A DNA stretch of 64,000 nucleotides from Rhodocyclaceae bacterium (GCA_023150275.1 JAKLLG010000002.1:200511-264510), one strand, 5' to 3'; positions 1 through 7,865 are shown, counted from the first letter of the stretch. Notes: generated by a model from the sequence alone, not told the origin. Numbers and translations: made by a program.

Positions 1-444
1 CGCAACAAGGACGCGGTAAGCACCGTCGGCGGTTTCCAGAACGAGGCTGCGCCAGGGTTGCCCTCGATGATCGATGGTCTTGTAGCCCAGTTCATCGCCG
101 ATCGGCGTCTCGGGCGCGTGTTTCGAGCGCGACAGCACGCTGCCGTCGCGCCGTACGATGACGAATTCCAGCGCCATTTCGTTGCGCCTGCTCCTGATGC
201 CGCGCAGGGCCGCCATGCTTTCGGTCAGCGTCGCCAGATGCGCGGATTCCCCGTGTGCCTGGACGAGCAGCAGGCGCGCGGTCTTCGTCATCTGGCCGTC
301 CATCAGTTCCTGCACTTCGTGGCGCGCCTGACGGTACGACAAGGCGGCGGCGAGGACGTAGATCAGCAGCGTTGCGAGCGAGACCAGCAGGAGTAGCCGC
401 CGGCGCAGCGAACGCGGCTTCGGCCCGAGCAGGGGGCCGTTCAT
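1..444 (-). CDS. Sensor histidine kinase, QseC/PmrB-type, N-terminal part (partial)
   Basis: The gene runs off the left edge; only the first 148 codons are present. The visible part has a basic N-terminus (PKPRSLRRR), one hydrophobic transmembrane helix (about residues 16-36), then a periplasmic sensor region of the 2CSK_N kind found in QseC, PmrB and TctE. The HAMP, HisKA and ATPase domains must lie outside the window. Its ATG overlaps the stop of the response regulator gene in an ATGA arrangement, so the two are translationally coupled and form a cognate pair. The ligand cannot be read from the sequence. Confidence 0.85.
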   Translation of the reverse strand, partial: MNGPLLGPKPRSLRRRLLLLVSLATLLIYVLAAALSYRQARHEVQELMDGQMTKTARLLLVQAHGESAHLATLTESMAALRGIRSRRNEMALEFVIVRRDGSVLSRSKHAPETPIGDELGYKTIDHRGQPWRSLVLETADGAYRVLVA

Positions 445-1151
445 GCCGGCGCGTCTCCGTCGGCCGACTCTCCGCCGGCTGACTCTCCACCAGCTTTCTC
501 GCCGAGCTGATAGCCGAAACCGCGCACGGTGCGGATGAAATCGCTGCCCAGCTTCTTGCGCAGATGGTGGATATAGACCTCGACGGTATTGCTTTCGACC
601 TCGGCGCCCCAGGCGTAGAGGCTGTCCTCCAGCTGGGCGCGCGTCCGCAACTGGTTGCGGTGGGTCATCAGGTCATGCAGCAGCGCGTATTCGCGGGCCG
701 ACAGGGCGATCGTTTCTCCGTCCCGCGTGACGCGTTTTGCGGCCGGTTCGAGCCGGACCTCGCCGTGTTCGAGGACCGGGCTGGCCGCACCCGAGGCGCG
801 CCGGATCAGCGCCCGCAGGCGGGCCTGCAGTTCGCCGAGATCGAAGGGCTTGGTCAGGTAGTCGTCTGCCCCGGCGTCCAGTCCGGCGATCTTGTCCGCG
901 TGGGTGTCGCGAGCCGTCAGAACCAGCACCGGGGTGGCGTTGCCGCGCCCGCGCAGGTCCTTGAGGACGGCGAGGCCGTCCTTCTTCGGCAGCCCCAGGT
1001 CCAGCACGCAGGCGTTGTACTCGTGATGCTGCAGGGCGAGGCGGGCGGCCTCGCCGTCGCGCACCCAGTCGACGGCGTAGTCGGCCAGCCTGAGGCCGGC
1101 CTGGATGCCGTCGCCGAGCAGCGCATCGTCTTCAACCAGCAGAACACGCAA
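441..1151 (-). CDS. OmpR-family response regulator, QseB/PmrA type
   Basis: 236 aa. An N-terminal receiver domain (acidic pair EDD near residue 8, phospho-acceptor Asp in VLDLGLP near 51, Lys in TKPF near 101) is followed by a winged-helix DNA-binding domain ending in YIHHLRKKLG...VRGFGYQL, typical of QseB, PmrA and TctD. The start codon is TTG, directly abutting the TAA of the gene upstream, with AAGGAAA as ribosome site. It closes a seven-gene minus-strand operon with its kinase. CTTAA-N6-CTTAA repeats of the type this subfamily binds lie before this operon (5625-5641) and the preceding one (7896-7912), so it is the likely regulator of both. Confidence 0.93.
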   Translation of the reverse strand: MRVLLVEDDALLGDGIQAGLRLADYAVDWVRDGEAARLALQHHEYNACVLDLGLPKKDGLAVLKDLRGRGNATPVLVLTARDTHADKIAGLDAGADDYLTKPFDLGELQARLRALIRRASGAASPVLEHGEVRLEPAAKRVTRDGETIALSAREYALLHDLMTHRNQLRTRAQLEDSLYAWGAEVESNTVEVYIHHLRKKLGSDFIRTVRGFGYQLGEKAGGESAGGESADGDAPA

Positions 1152-1802
1152 TTACTTGTTTTCCTTGTTCAGTTTTGCGAGCAGCGCCTGCACTTCCTGA
1201 CGGCGGCCGCTGTCGGCCAGTTCGCGGCCGGGACGCGCCGGCGCCTTGAGCGCCGCTTCGAGGTAGGGCTTGGCCTCGCCGACGCGCGAACGGTCGGCCA
1301 GATACTCGCCGTAAAAGAAATTCGGGTCAATGCCGTTCGGGTTGATGGCCAGCGATTTGCGGAAGTACTCCTCGGCCCGTTCCTTGTCGCCGAAGCCGAT
1401 CGGCCAGCCGGGCACCTTGGCATAGAGCGTGGCGAGGCTGGTGTAGGCCGAGCCGGCGAGCGCCTTGTCGTTGAGCTTCATCGCTTCCTCTAGCTTGGCA
1501 CGCGCTTCCTTGGCGAGGCCGAGTGCGCCGAGGCCACCCTTGGCGCCGGCCTCGCTGGAGAGGACGATGCCTTCCCAGATCAGCACTTCGGCGACACCGG
1601 GGTTCTGCTCGACGAGCTTGCGGGCCTGCTGGGCCAGCTTGTTGTAGCCCTCTTCCTGCTGCTTTTCGGGGGCCTTGTACTTGATTTCCGCCCATTGGTC
1701 CTGGATCGGGCGGATCAGTTCCTCGGGCGTCGCTGCGTAGGCGAACGAGGTCATGGCAAGCGTGGCAATGGCGATGCGGGCGATGATGGGGGCGATTTTC
1801 AT
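1152..1802 (-). CDS. Periplasmic TPR-like protein of unknown function
   Basis: 216 aa from the preferred start MKIAPIIAR, which has AGGAG 6 bases upstream; an upstream in-frame ATG at 1817 is less likely. A Sec signal peptide with cleavage near SFAYA-ATPEE is clear. The mature part is all helical with tetratricopeptide-like units (GSAYTSLATLYAKVPGWPIGFGDKERAEEYFRKSLAINPNG), resembling the TatT/TRAP-associated helical family. It is the last gene before the two-component pair and abuts the regulator with no gap. A role as periplasmic partner or sensor accessory of the operon is inference. Confidence 0.8.
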   Translation of the reverse strand: MKIAPIIARIAIATLAMTSFAYAATPEELIRPIQDQWAEIKYKAPEKQQEEGYNKLAQQARKLVEQNPGVAEVLIWEGIVLSSEAGAKGGLGALGLAKEARAKLEEAMKLNDKALAGSAYTSLATLYAKVPGWPIGFGDKERAEEYFRKSLAINPNGIDPNFFYGEYLADRSRVGEAKPYLEAALKAPARPGRELADSGRRQEVQALLAKLNKENK

Positions 1803-1847
1803 GCGGATCTCCTTCATGGGGTATCTCTGTTGAAGAGGGTATGTCTG

Positions 1848-2642
1848 TCAGCGCGGCAGTCTGACCGACGCGTGCTGCTTGATCACGGCCAGCTTGTCGG
1901 CAAGGCCGCGGTCGATGAGGGCGGGGGCGACGCCGTTGAGCCAGGCGAAAAACTTTTCCGGGAAGCCGAAATGGTGTTCGCCGCCGCCGTTGCTCAATGC
2001 AGTCACCACCTGCCGGGCCACGGCTTCGGGACTGTCGCAATTGTTCTTCAGGGCGCGGTTCAGGGCGTTCACGGCATCGCTGTTCAGCGGCGTGTTGATG
2101 GCGCGCGGTGCAATGTGGATCACCGCCACCTGCGTGTCGGCCAGCTCGCGGCGCAAGGCCTGCGAGAAGCCGCGCAGGCCGGCCTTGGCGGCCGAGTAGG
2201 CGGTAAAACCGGCGAACGGCAGGCTGCCGAAGGTGGAACCCATGTTGACGATGGCGGCCTGCGGCCGGGCCTTGAGCGCCGGCAGCATGGCCTGCGTCAG
2301 GCGCATCGGCGTTTCCAGATTGATCGCCAGGATGCGCGCCACGGTCGACCAGTCCTGCTCGTCGTAGAGGCCGAAGCCGCCGATGCCGGCATTGTTGATC
2401 AGTACGTTGACGCCGAAGGCGTGCGCTGCGCCGGCAGCCTCGGCGACGCCTTCCGGGCTGGTCAGGTCGGCCGTCATGCTCGAATGGCCGCTGCCGATCA
2501 TGCCGATGGTGGCGGCCAGTTTGGCGCGGTCGCGGCCGGCCAGCAGCAATTTGGCGCCGGCCTTCGCCAGCTGCACGGCAAGTTCTTGGCCCAGGCCGCC
2601 GCAGGCGCCTGTGAGCAGGATGCGGGCATTCTGCAGGTTCAT
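1848..2642 (-). CDS. Short-chain dehydrogenase/reductase (classical SDR)
   Basis: 264 aa. Rossmann cofactor motif TGACGGLG near residue 11, LINNAG (NNAG) near 80, catalytic Ser in MGSTFGS and YxxxK in YSAAK near 150. An Arg follows the second beta strand (AGRDRAKL), which usually means NADP(H) preference. The start overlaps the stop of the diiron-oxidase-like gene (ATGA). In this operon it probably reduces or oxidises a carbonyl/alcohol of the product formed by the preceding ligase and oxidase; the substrate cannot be inferred. Confidence 0.9.
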   Translation of the reverse strand: MNLQNARILLTGACGGLGQELAVQLAKAGAKLLLAGRDRAKLAATIGMIGSGHSSMTADLTSPEGVAEAAGAAHAFGVNVLINNAGIGGFGLYDEQDWSTVARILAINLETPMRLTQAMLPALKARPQAAIVNMGSTFGSLPFAGFTAYSAAKAGLRGFSQALRRELADTQVAVIHIAPRAINTPLNSDAVNALNRALKNNCDSPEAVARQVVTALSNGGGEHHFGFPEKFFAWLNGVAPALIDRGLADKLAVIKQHASVRLPR

Positions 2643-3313
2643 GCCGCCACCTCTTCGGTCTGCGCGGCATAGCTCGGCAGGGCGCGGAAGATGTCGCCGT
2701 AGAGCTTGAAGAACACCTTGGCACAGCGGACGACTTCGGCCTGATCTTCCGGCGTCATCGCATTGACCAACTGCGCCAGATGCTGCGTGTGCTCCTGGTC
2801 GAGGGTGCCGTGCGAACGCAGGTAGGAGAAGGCTTTGTTCGGCAGGCCGAGCGCCTCCTGGATCTTGTCCGCAGCGTTCAGCGCCAGCGCGACGCTGGTG
2901 CCTTCCAGCACGAAGACCATGCCGAAGAAGCCGGCCGGGTTGCCGCGATTCACCAGGTCGTAGGCATAGGCGACCATCAGCTCGGCGGGCAGTTCGGGCT
3001 GGCTGGCGCGGACCGCCTCGGCGTCGCCGCCGGCAGCCGCGATGTCGTTGAGGATCCACTCCTCATGGCCAATCTCTTCCTCGATGTATTCGGCGACAGC
3101 CTTGCGCAACCAGCCGAGGCGGTCGGGCAGGCGGCCGCCGAGCAGCATCAGTAGCGGTGTCGTGTGGCGCACGTGGTGGTAGGCCTGGGCGAGAAAGGCG
3201 CGGTAGCTCTCGATGCGGACGCGCCCCTGCAGGCAGTCGGCAATGATCGGCGCGGTGAGCAGGTGCTGGCGCTCCTTCAGGGTGGCGGCGGAAAGCTGGT
3301 CATAGAAGGACAT
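2639..3313 (-). CDS. Heme-oxygenase-like diiron protein (TenA/PqqC/UndA-like iron-containing redox enzyme)
   Basis: 224 aa, all-helical. Candidate metal ligands of the heme-oxygenase-like oxidase (HDO) family are visible: EYIEEEIGHEEW (Glu and His near 75-85), LEGTS (Glu near 135) and LDQEHTQH (Asp/His near 180). Family members include the fatty-acid-decarboxylating UndA and the N-oxygenase domain of SznF, all O2-using non-heme iron enzymes; TenA-type hydrolases share the fold, so the chemistry is not settled. It lies between the acyl-adenylate ligase (14-base overlap) and the SDR (4-base overlap), suggesting it acts on an activated acyl substrate. Confidence 0.82.
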   Translation of the reverse strand: MSFYDQLSAATLKERQHLLTAPIIADCLQGRVRIESYRAFLAQAYHHVRHTTPLLMLLGGRLPDRLGWLRKAVAEYIEEEIGHEEWILNDIAAAGGDAEAVRASQPELPAELMVAYAYDLVNRGNPAGFFGMVFVLEGTSVALALNAADKIQEALGLPNKAFSYLRSHGTLDQEHTQHLAQLVNAMTPEDQAEVVRCAKVFFKLYGDIFRALPSYAAQTEEVAA

Positions 3314-4955
3314 CGGCGGGTTCCTTGTGCGTGGTGTTGTCGAGGGTCGAATCGGTGCAGTAGAGGGCGGCCACCTCGGCGGCATGGCGGACGAGGATCG
3401 CGTCGCGCTTCGGGCGGCCGTTGCCGGTGGCGAGGCCGTTCTCGAGCGTGAAGGGCGGGCTGGCGAGCCAGCCGCCAATGCGGGCGTAATCGGGCAGGCT
3501 GGCGTTGGCGGCGGCGATCGCAGCGGCAACGGCGTCACCGCTGGCGCCGGGCATCGGCACGATGACGGCGGCAAGCCAGGGCCGGGCCTCGCCGCAGACC
3601 ACGGCCTGCAGGATCGCCGCTTGCGCCAGCAGGCTCGCTTCCACCCATTCCGGCGAGATGTTGCGGCCGAACGAGGTGATCAGCAGGTTCTTGCTGCGTC
3701 CGGCGAGGCGGATATGGCCGGCGTCATCGATGCGGCCGAGATCGCCGGTGGCGTATTCCTGAAATGCGTCGCGCGGCGCGCCAGTACCGTCGGCGAGGCT
3801 GTCGGGGCTGCCGAGGTCGCCGAGGTAGCCGAGGAAGGCGCGCGTGGTCACGCGCACCTCGCCATCGACGATGCGCACGCTGGCATGGGCCAGCGGCCGG
3901 CCGGCGTCGTCGCCATCGGCGCTTTCGTCGCCGGGCCGGTTCAGGCTGACGACGGAGCCGCATTCGGTCAGCCCGTAGCCCTGATAGGCCGGCAGGCCCA
4001 GATGACGGGCGCGGGCGAGTGCCTCCGCATCGACGCGGGCACCGCCGACGGCGACGAACGCAAGGCTGTCCGGCGCCTTCTGGCCGCTGGCGGCGAGGAA
4101 CAGCGACCAGGCCTTGAGCAGTTCCGGCACGAGGATCATCGTCGAGGGGCGCACCTGGCTCGCGGTACGCTGCAGAGCAGCCGGATCGAAGCCGGCCATG
4201 CCGCGCCAGCCGAGCGACTGCAGGCCGGGGACATGGATTTCGGCGCCGGAGAGCAGGGGTGCGTAGAGGCCGGCCGTGTTCTCCAGCAGCAGCGACAGCG
4301 GCAGGGTCACCAGATGGCGTGCGACCGGCAGGTCGGAGAGCCGCTCGGCAACGGCGACCGCCGTGTCGATCAGGCCGCAGGCGGAAAGGCAGACGCCCTT
4401 CGGCTGGCCGGTGCTGCCCGAGGTGAACGACAGCTTGGCGGTATCTGCCGGCAGGCTGCGGGATTCCTCCGGCGGCCGTTGCAGGCGGATCAGGTGCTGC
4501 CAGCGGCCGGTGATCGCGAAACCGAGATCGAGCGCGCCAATCCGTTCCGGCTGGTCGGTCAGTACGGTGTCGACACCGCTCGTGTGGAGCACGTGTGCCA
4601 GTTGTTCCGGGCTGAAGAAGGTGGGCAGCGGCACGTGCGGAATCCCCGCCGCCAGTGCGGCGAGATCACCGATGACCCAGGCCGGGCCGTTGTCGGCGAG
4701 CACGGCCAGCGCCTGGCAAGCGCTGAGGCGTGAGGCGAGTTCGGCGACGGCGTCAATGAGTGCGCCGGCGCGCCAGGTGGCGTCGTCGCCGACGAGGACC
4801 GGCGCATCCGGCGCGCGGGCGGCGAGCGCAGCGTAGAGGCTGGCGTAGGGCGCGGTGTGGATCGGGTTAACTGAACTACCCTCCTGTCCCTGCGGGACAT
4901 CCTCCCCGAGGGAGGGGGGAGCGCCCCCTTCGGGCGGCCGTGCGGGTGCGCTCAT
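3300..4955 (-). CDS. AMP-dependent acyl ligase (long-chain acyl-CoA synthetase-like)
   Basis: 551 aa adenylate-forming enzyme. Core motifs are intact: SFTSGSTGQPKGV (A3), GYGLTECGS (A5), YATGDLGRIDDAGHIRLAGR (A7/A8), FGRNISPEWVE and the C-terminal catalytic Lys in NGRPKRDA. The SKNLLITSFGRNISP segment resembles FAA1-type fatty acyl-CoA synthetases. The start overlaps the preceding gene in an ATGA. The first ~30 codons are odd: Pro/Gly-rich (RPPEGGAPPSLGEDVPQG) and made of palindromic repeat DNA (4866-4941), with the real domain beginning near NPIHTAPYASLY. No alternative start exists after the repeat, so the repeat is translated. Confidence 0.9.
   Translation of the reverse strand: MSAPARPPEGGAPPSLGEDVPQGQEGSSVNPIHTAPYASLYAALAARAPDAPVLVGDDATWRAGALIDAVAELASRLSACQALAVLADNGPAWVIGDLAALAAGIPHVPLPTFFSPEQLAHVLHTSGVDTVLTDQPERIGALDLGFAITGRWQHLIRLQRPPEESRSLPADTAKLSFTSGSTGQPKGVCLSACGLIDTAVAVAERLSDLPVARHLVTLPLSLLLENTAGLYAPLLSGAEIHVPGLQSLGWRGMAGFDPAALQRTASQVRPSTMILVPELLKAWSLFLAASGQKAPDSLAFVAVGGARVDAEALARARHLGLPAYQGYGLTECGSVVSLNRPGDESADGDDAGRPLAHASVRIVDGEVRVTTRAFLGYLGDLGSPDSLADGTGAPRDAFQEYATGDLGRIDDAGHIRLAGRSKNLLITSFGRNISPEWVEASLLAQAAILQAVVCGEARPWLAAVIVPMPGASGDAVAAAIAAANASLPDYARIGGWLASPPFTLENGLATGNGRPKRDAILVRHAAEVAALYCTDSTLDNTTHKEPADVLL
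4866..4941 (-). repeat. REP-like palindromic repeat translated as the N-terminus of the acyl ligase
   Basis: The stretch contains consecutive small inverted repeats, for example TGTCCCTGCGGGACA at about 4885-4899, GCCCCCTTCGGGC-type and CTCCCTCGGGGAG-type hairpins, typical of intergenic palindromic elements in betaproteobacteria. Here it is inside the reading frame of the ligase and supplies the low-complexity N-terminal peptide. Whether other copies exist in this genome cannot be seen from the window. Confidence 0.6.
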
Positions 4956-5581
4956 GCACTCTTCCTCTTGCGGTCGATGCCGAGGCGGATACGGCCGGCG
5001 ACGACGATCGGCGCCGAGTCGTAGTAGCTACCCCAGTCGCCGGCCTCGTCGCCGAGGCGGGCCGGGTCGGCCGGCGCGATCGCGAGCAGCGGCAGGCCGA
5101 GGCGGGTGAAGATGCCGACCAGTTCGCGCGTGGCGGTGAAGACGACCCACTCGAAGCCGAGCCGGTCGAAATGACGGGCCAGGTTGAGGATCACGAACAG
5201 GCTGCCGCCGGCCTTGTCGGCGGCGAGGTTGCCGACCTCGACGATGCGCTCGCGGTTGACCGGCTGCGTGGCGAGGGGGGCGAGCGAGGAAATGATCCGT
5301 TCGATCGGCTGGTCCAGATAGCGCTCCAGGAACAGCGGCTCGTGGCCGGCTGCGCGCCAGCCGGTGGCGGCGACGATGCGCTGGCCTTCCTCGAAGAGGA
5401 CGAGGTTCGGTGCGAAGGCGCTGACGCGGGCGTCGTAGCGCTCGGCGAACTTGTTGCGGATGAATGCTTCGGCCTCCCGGCGGCGCGGTGCCCCCGGCGG
5501 CGTGTGGGTCGTGACGATCTGGCCGCCACGTTGTTCGAAGGTGTCGAGCATGTCTCTCTTGGGCGTGAGCGCTGTGGACAT
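4952..5581 (-). CDS. Thermostable hemolysin family protein (T_hemolysin, GNAT-clan fold)
   Basis: 209 aa. The sequence matches the T_hemolysin family (named after Vibrio delta-VPH): RREAEAFIRNKFAERYDARVSAFAPNL near the start, the central EPLFLERYLDQPIE, then IVEVGNLA and FEWVVFTATREL. The family belongs to the acyltransferase/autoinducer-synthase-like clan, so an acyl-transfer role is at least as likely as true haemolysis; no signal peptide or membrane segment is visible. It is the first gene of the operon, directly behind the CTTAA direct repeat, and is followed with overlaps by an acyl-activating ligase, a diiron protein and an SDR, which fits fatty-acyl metabolite synthesis. Confidence 0.85.
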   Translation of the reverse strand: MSTALTPKRDMLDTFEQRGGQIVTTHTPPGAPRRREAEAFIRNKFAERYDARVSAFAPNLVLFEEGQRIVAATGWRAAGHEPLFLERYLDQPIERIISSLAPLATQPVNRERIVEVGNLAADKAGGSLFVILNLARHFDRLGFEWVVFTATRELVGIFTRLGLPLLAIAPADPARLGDEAGDWGSYYDSAPIVVAGRIRLGIDRKRKSA

Positions 5582-5624
5582 GGGATGTTCCGGTTATGCG
5601 ATGAAACCAGTTTGCCGGGGCAGG

Positions 5625-5641
5625 CTTAAAGCACTCTTAAC
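5625..5641 (-). promoter_or_regulatory. PmrA/QseB-type direct-repeat operator before the T_hemolysin operon
   Basis: On the plus strand it reads CTTAAA-gcact-CTTAAC followed by GC, two half sites 11 bases apart, the arrangement known for PmrA and QseB (YTTAAK-N5-YTTAAK). It ends 43 bases before the ATG at 5581 and overlaps the stop codon of the upstream membrane-protein gene. A second site of the same sequence, orientation and spacing lies at 7896-7912. Confidence 0.7.
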
Positions 5642-6323
5642 GCACACTGTGCGTGTGGTACGAGCGCAGTACGGATGCCGGGCGCGATGCCGAAAGGCGC
5701 GCCTTGAGCGAGCAGGCGGCACCGTAGACGCCGCAGCTGGCGAGTGCCATCAGGATAAGAATGCTTCCATGCTGCCACCAACTGCGCGGGGCGAGCAGCA
5801 GCGCGTGGATGATGAGCATCGCGTAGAGCAGTGGCATCGCACGGTGCAGCAGTCGCCAGCGCTGATGTGGCAGCACGCGCCAGAGTGTGATCACGACCAT
5901 GGCCAGCACCAGCCACAGTGTCCACTCGCCGGCGTCCTTGGCCAGGTGTCGAAGGGCCTCCGGCAGGCCCGCGATCTTTTCGTTTGGGGGGCGGCCGTCG
6001 CGGCCGATCAGCGCACGGACAAGGCCGCCGGATTTCTGGACGAGCCAGTGGCTCAGTGCGAGCCCGGTGCCGAGGATGCCCGCCCAGCGGTGCGCGAGAT
6101 GCAGCTGGCCGGGGCTGCCGGCGATTCGGGCCAGCCACGCGGGGCGGGCGGAGGCAAGCATGGCGAGTGACAGGAAGGCGATGGCGAGCAGGCCGGTGAG
6201 GTATAGCGCCTGCTGGCGGACAAGCCACAGTGGCTGCGTGCCTTCGGGCATGCCGGCGAGGAGCGCGGCAAGACCCCAGGCCACGACGGTGGCCGCTGCG
6301 ATGGTGGCAAGAAGTTTCTTCAT
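5637..6323 (-). CDS. Ferric-reductase-like transmembrane protein (membrane domain only)
   Basis: 228 aa with about six hydrophobic segments. Histidines typical of the ferric-reductase-like/heme-binding membrane domain are present: LAHRWAGILGTGLALSHWL (pair near residues 80-95) and RLLHRAMPLLYAMLIIHALLL (pair near 165-180). Family members of this architecture usually continue for another ~200 residues with FAD- and NAD(P)-binding domains; here the frame stops at TAA inside the operator of the next operon. It could work as a stand-alone heme b protein or be a truncated reductase. Start ATG at 6323, 16 bases after the radical SAM gene, same operon. Confidence 0.8.
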   Translation of the reverse strand: MKKLLATIAAATVVAWGLAALLAGMPEGTQPLWLVRQQALYLTGLLAIAFLSLAMLASARPAWLARIAGSPGQLHLAHRWAGILGTGLALSHWLVQKSGGLVRALIGRDGRPPNEKIAGLPEALRHLAKDAGEWTLWLVLAMVVITLWRVLPHQRWRLLHRAMPLLYAMLIIHALLLAPRSWWQHGSILILMALASCGVYGAACSLKARLSASRPASVLRSYHTHSVR

Positions 6324-6339
6324 CGAATCAACTCGCTGT

Positions 6340-7284
6340 TCAGGCCGCGAGCCGCGCCCGCAGGTAGCCGAGGCCGCTCTGCAGGACTTCAGCCGGGCCG
6401 TAGCGGTGGCGCATGTTGCAGGTGCCGCACAGCGACGGAATCTCCGCCATGCCTTCGCGCCGGCGCAGGACCTCGGCGATCGCATCGCGGGAAACGTGTC
6501 CGATCGGATGCTTGTGGGCGACGTCGTTGTAGCAGTAGAGGTAGTCGCCGCTGGAAGCGACGAACAGGTCCACGTTGCGCGGCAGGCAGCCAAAACGGTT
6601 GCTGCGCCACTGATGAAAGATTTCGCGCGCGGTCGGAATGAAATCGACCTCCTGCGAGCGCAGCTTGTGCTCGCGGATCATCCGCCGCAGTTCCTCGCTC
6701 GCCAGCCGGTGCTCGCTCAGCTTGCCGGCGCGGTTGTACAGGGTCGGCGACATCGTCAGTGTTTCGATGCCCGCGCCGCGCAGCCAGCGGATCGTCTCCG
6801 GCAGCGTCGGCAGGCATTCCGGCATCGGCGTCAGGCTGATCGCGAGCTGCGTCTGCTTCAGGATGCGCTTCGCGGCGCGCAGGTTGTCCATCACGCGCCG
6901 CTGGTCGAGATTCACATGCACGCTGGCGTAGATGTTGGGGTCGATGCTGGAGAAGGAAACGATCACCAGGTCGAGCGCGCCGTCGAGATGTTCCAGCTTG
7001 TCCGGGTCGAGCAGGTGGCCGTTGCTGACCATGTCGAAGCGGACCGGGTGCGGGCGCAGCGTGTCGATGAAGTCGAAGAAGCGCGGATGCGTCGTCGGCT
7101 CGCCGTAGCCGGCCAGGACAACGCGGAAGATCTCGTTGGGCGAAAGCCGGCCGAGCACCTGCTGCCAGGTGTCGGCGCCCATCAGCTGCGGTTTCTCGAT
7201 CGCCTCGCGCGGGCACATCGTGCATGCGGCGTTGCACTTGCTGGTCCATTCGACGTTGGCGGCGATGCGGTAGGGAATGCTCAT
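6340..7284 (-). CDS. Radical SAM protein, SPASM/twitch-like
   Basis: 314 aa. The [4Fe-4S]/SAM motif CNAACTMC (CxxxCxxC) is near residue 17, followed by LAGYGEPTTHP (the GE motif that contacts SAM). A C-terminal Cys set (FGCLPR, CYNDV, CGTCNMRH) looks like a SPASM or twitch auxiliary cluster region, with the sensor-like DYLYCYND stretch. The start overlaps the stop of the PPOX gene (ATGA). The substrate is unknown; such enzymes often modify peptides, but no precursor peptide is visible nearby, so a small-molecule or protein-maturation role is equally possible. Confidence 0.88.
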   Translation of the reverse strand: MSIPYRIAANVEWTSKCNAACTMCPREAIEKPQLMGADTWQQVLGRLSPNEIFRVVLAGYGEPTTHPRFFDFIDTLRPHPVRFDMVSNGHLLDPDKLEHLDGALDLVIVSFSSIDPNIYASVHVNLDQRRVMDNLRAAKRILKQTQLAISLTPMPECLPTLPETIRWLRGAGIETLTMSPTLYNRAGKLSEHRLASEELRRMIREHKLRSQEVDFIPTAREIFHQWRSNRFGCLPRNVDLFVASSGDYLYCYNDVAHKHPIGHVSRDAIAEVLRRREGMAEIPSLCGTCNMRHRYGPAEVLQSGLGYLRARLAA

Positions 7285-7850
7285 GCGGAAATTTCCTGAC
7301 TGGCGGGAATAAGGCGCGGAATGTGCTGGGCACAGTTGGGGATCACTTCTTCGACATCGACCAGCACCGCGCGCTTGCGGCCGGGGAACAGGTGCCCGGC
7401 CTCGTCGCCTGCGAGTAGCGTGGCGCGGCCGTTCACGCGCAGGCGCGCGCCGTCGTTGAAGTCGATGAACAGGCAGCCGACCTGCGGGTTCTGCAGCAGG
7501 TTGCCGAGGCTCATGAAGGCGCCGTTGCCGTCGAAGTCGGGAAAGGCGAAGCGGCGGCTGCCGAGCATGCGCACGATGCCGGGTCCGCCGCCCTTGAACG
7601 AGCAGTCGCAACGGCCGGAGGCGTCGCTGGTGGCGAGAAGGAAGAAGGGCGCGGCCTCGATGCGCGCATGCAGGGCCGACGGGATTTCGTTCCACAGCAG
7701 GCGCTGGCGTCGCGCCGCATCCCAGATGGCAGCGGTTTCCCAGCGCGCCTGCAGCATGCATTCACCGGCGTGGAAGAACGGATCTGTGCTGGCGGCCGTG
7801 CGCTGGCGCAGACGTTCGAGGAAGGCAGGGGCTGGTTTTGTGCGTGACAT
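7281..7850 (-). CDS. Pyridoxamine 5'-phosphate oxidase-family (FMN-binding split barrel) protein
   Basis: 189 aa from ATG 7850. The split-barrel core is clear: PFFLLATSDASGRCDCSFKGGGPG near residue 60, then FPDFDGNGAFMSLGNLLQNPQVGCLFIDF and RLRVNGRATLL, typical of PPOX-family flavin/heme/F420-binding proteins. It is probably not a true PdxH. Start 7850 is preferred over a TTG at 7865 because it puts the upstream CTTAA repeat at the same distance (45 bases) as in the next operon. It leads the PPOX - radical SAM - ferric-reductase-like operon. Confidence 0.85.
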   Translation of the reverse strand: MSRTKPAPAFLERLRQRTAASTDPFFHAGECMLQARWETAAIWDAARRQRLLWNEIPSALHARIEAAPFFLLATSDASGRCDCSFKGGGPGIVRMLGSRRFAFPDFDGNGAFMSLGNLLQNPQVGCLFIDFNDGARLRVNGRATLLAGDEAGHLFPGRKRAVLVDVEEVIPNCAQHIPRLIPASQEISA

Positions 7851-7865
7851 CCGGCATGGCGGCAA

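Noticed and set aside
4952-5581. Reading the T_hemolysin gene as a secreted haemolytic toxin
   Set aside because: No signal peptide, membrane-inserting segment or secretion genes; context is acyl-metabolic and the fold belongs to an acyltransferase clan.
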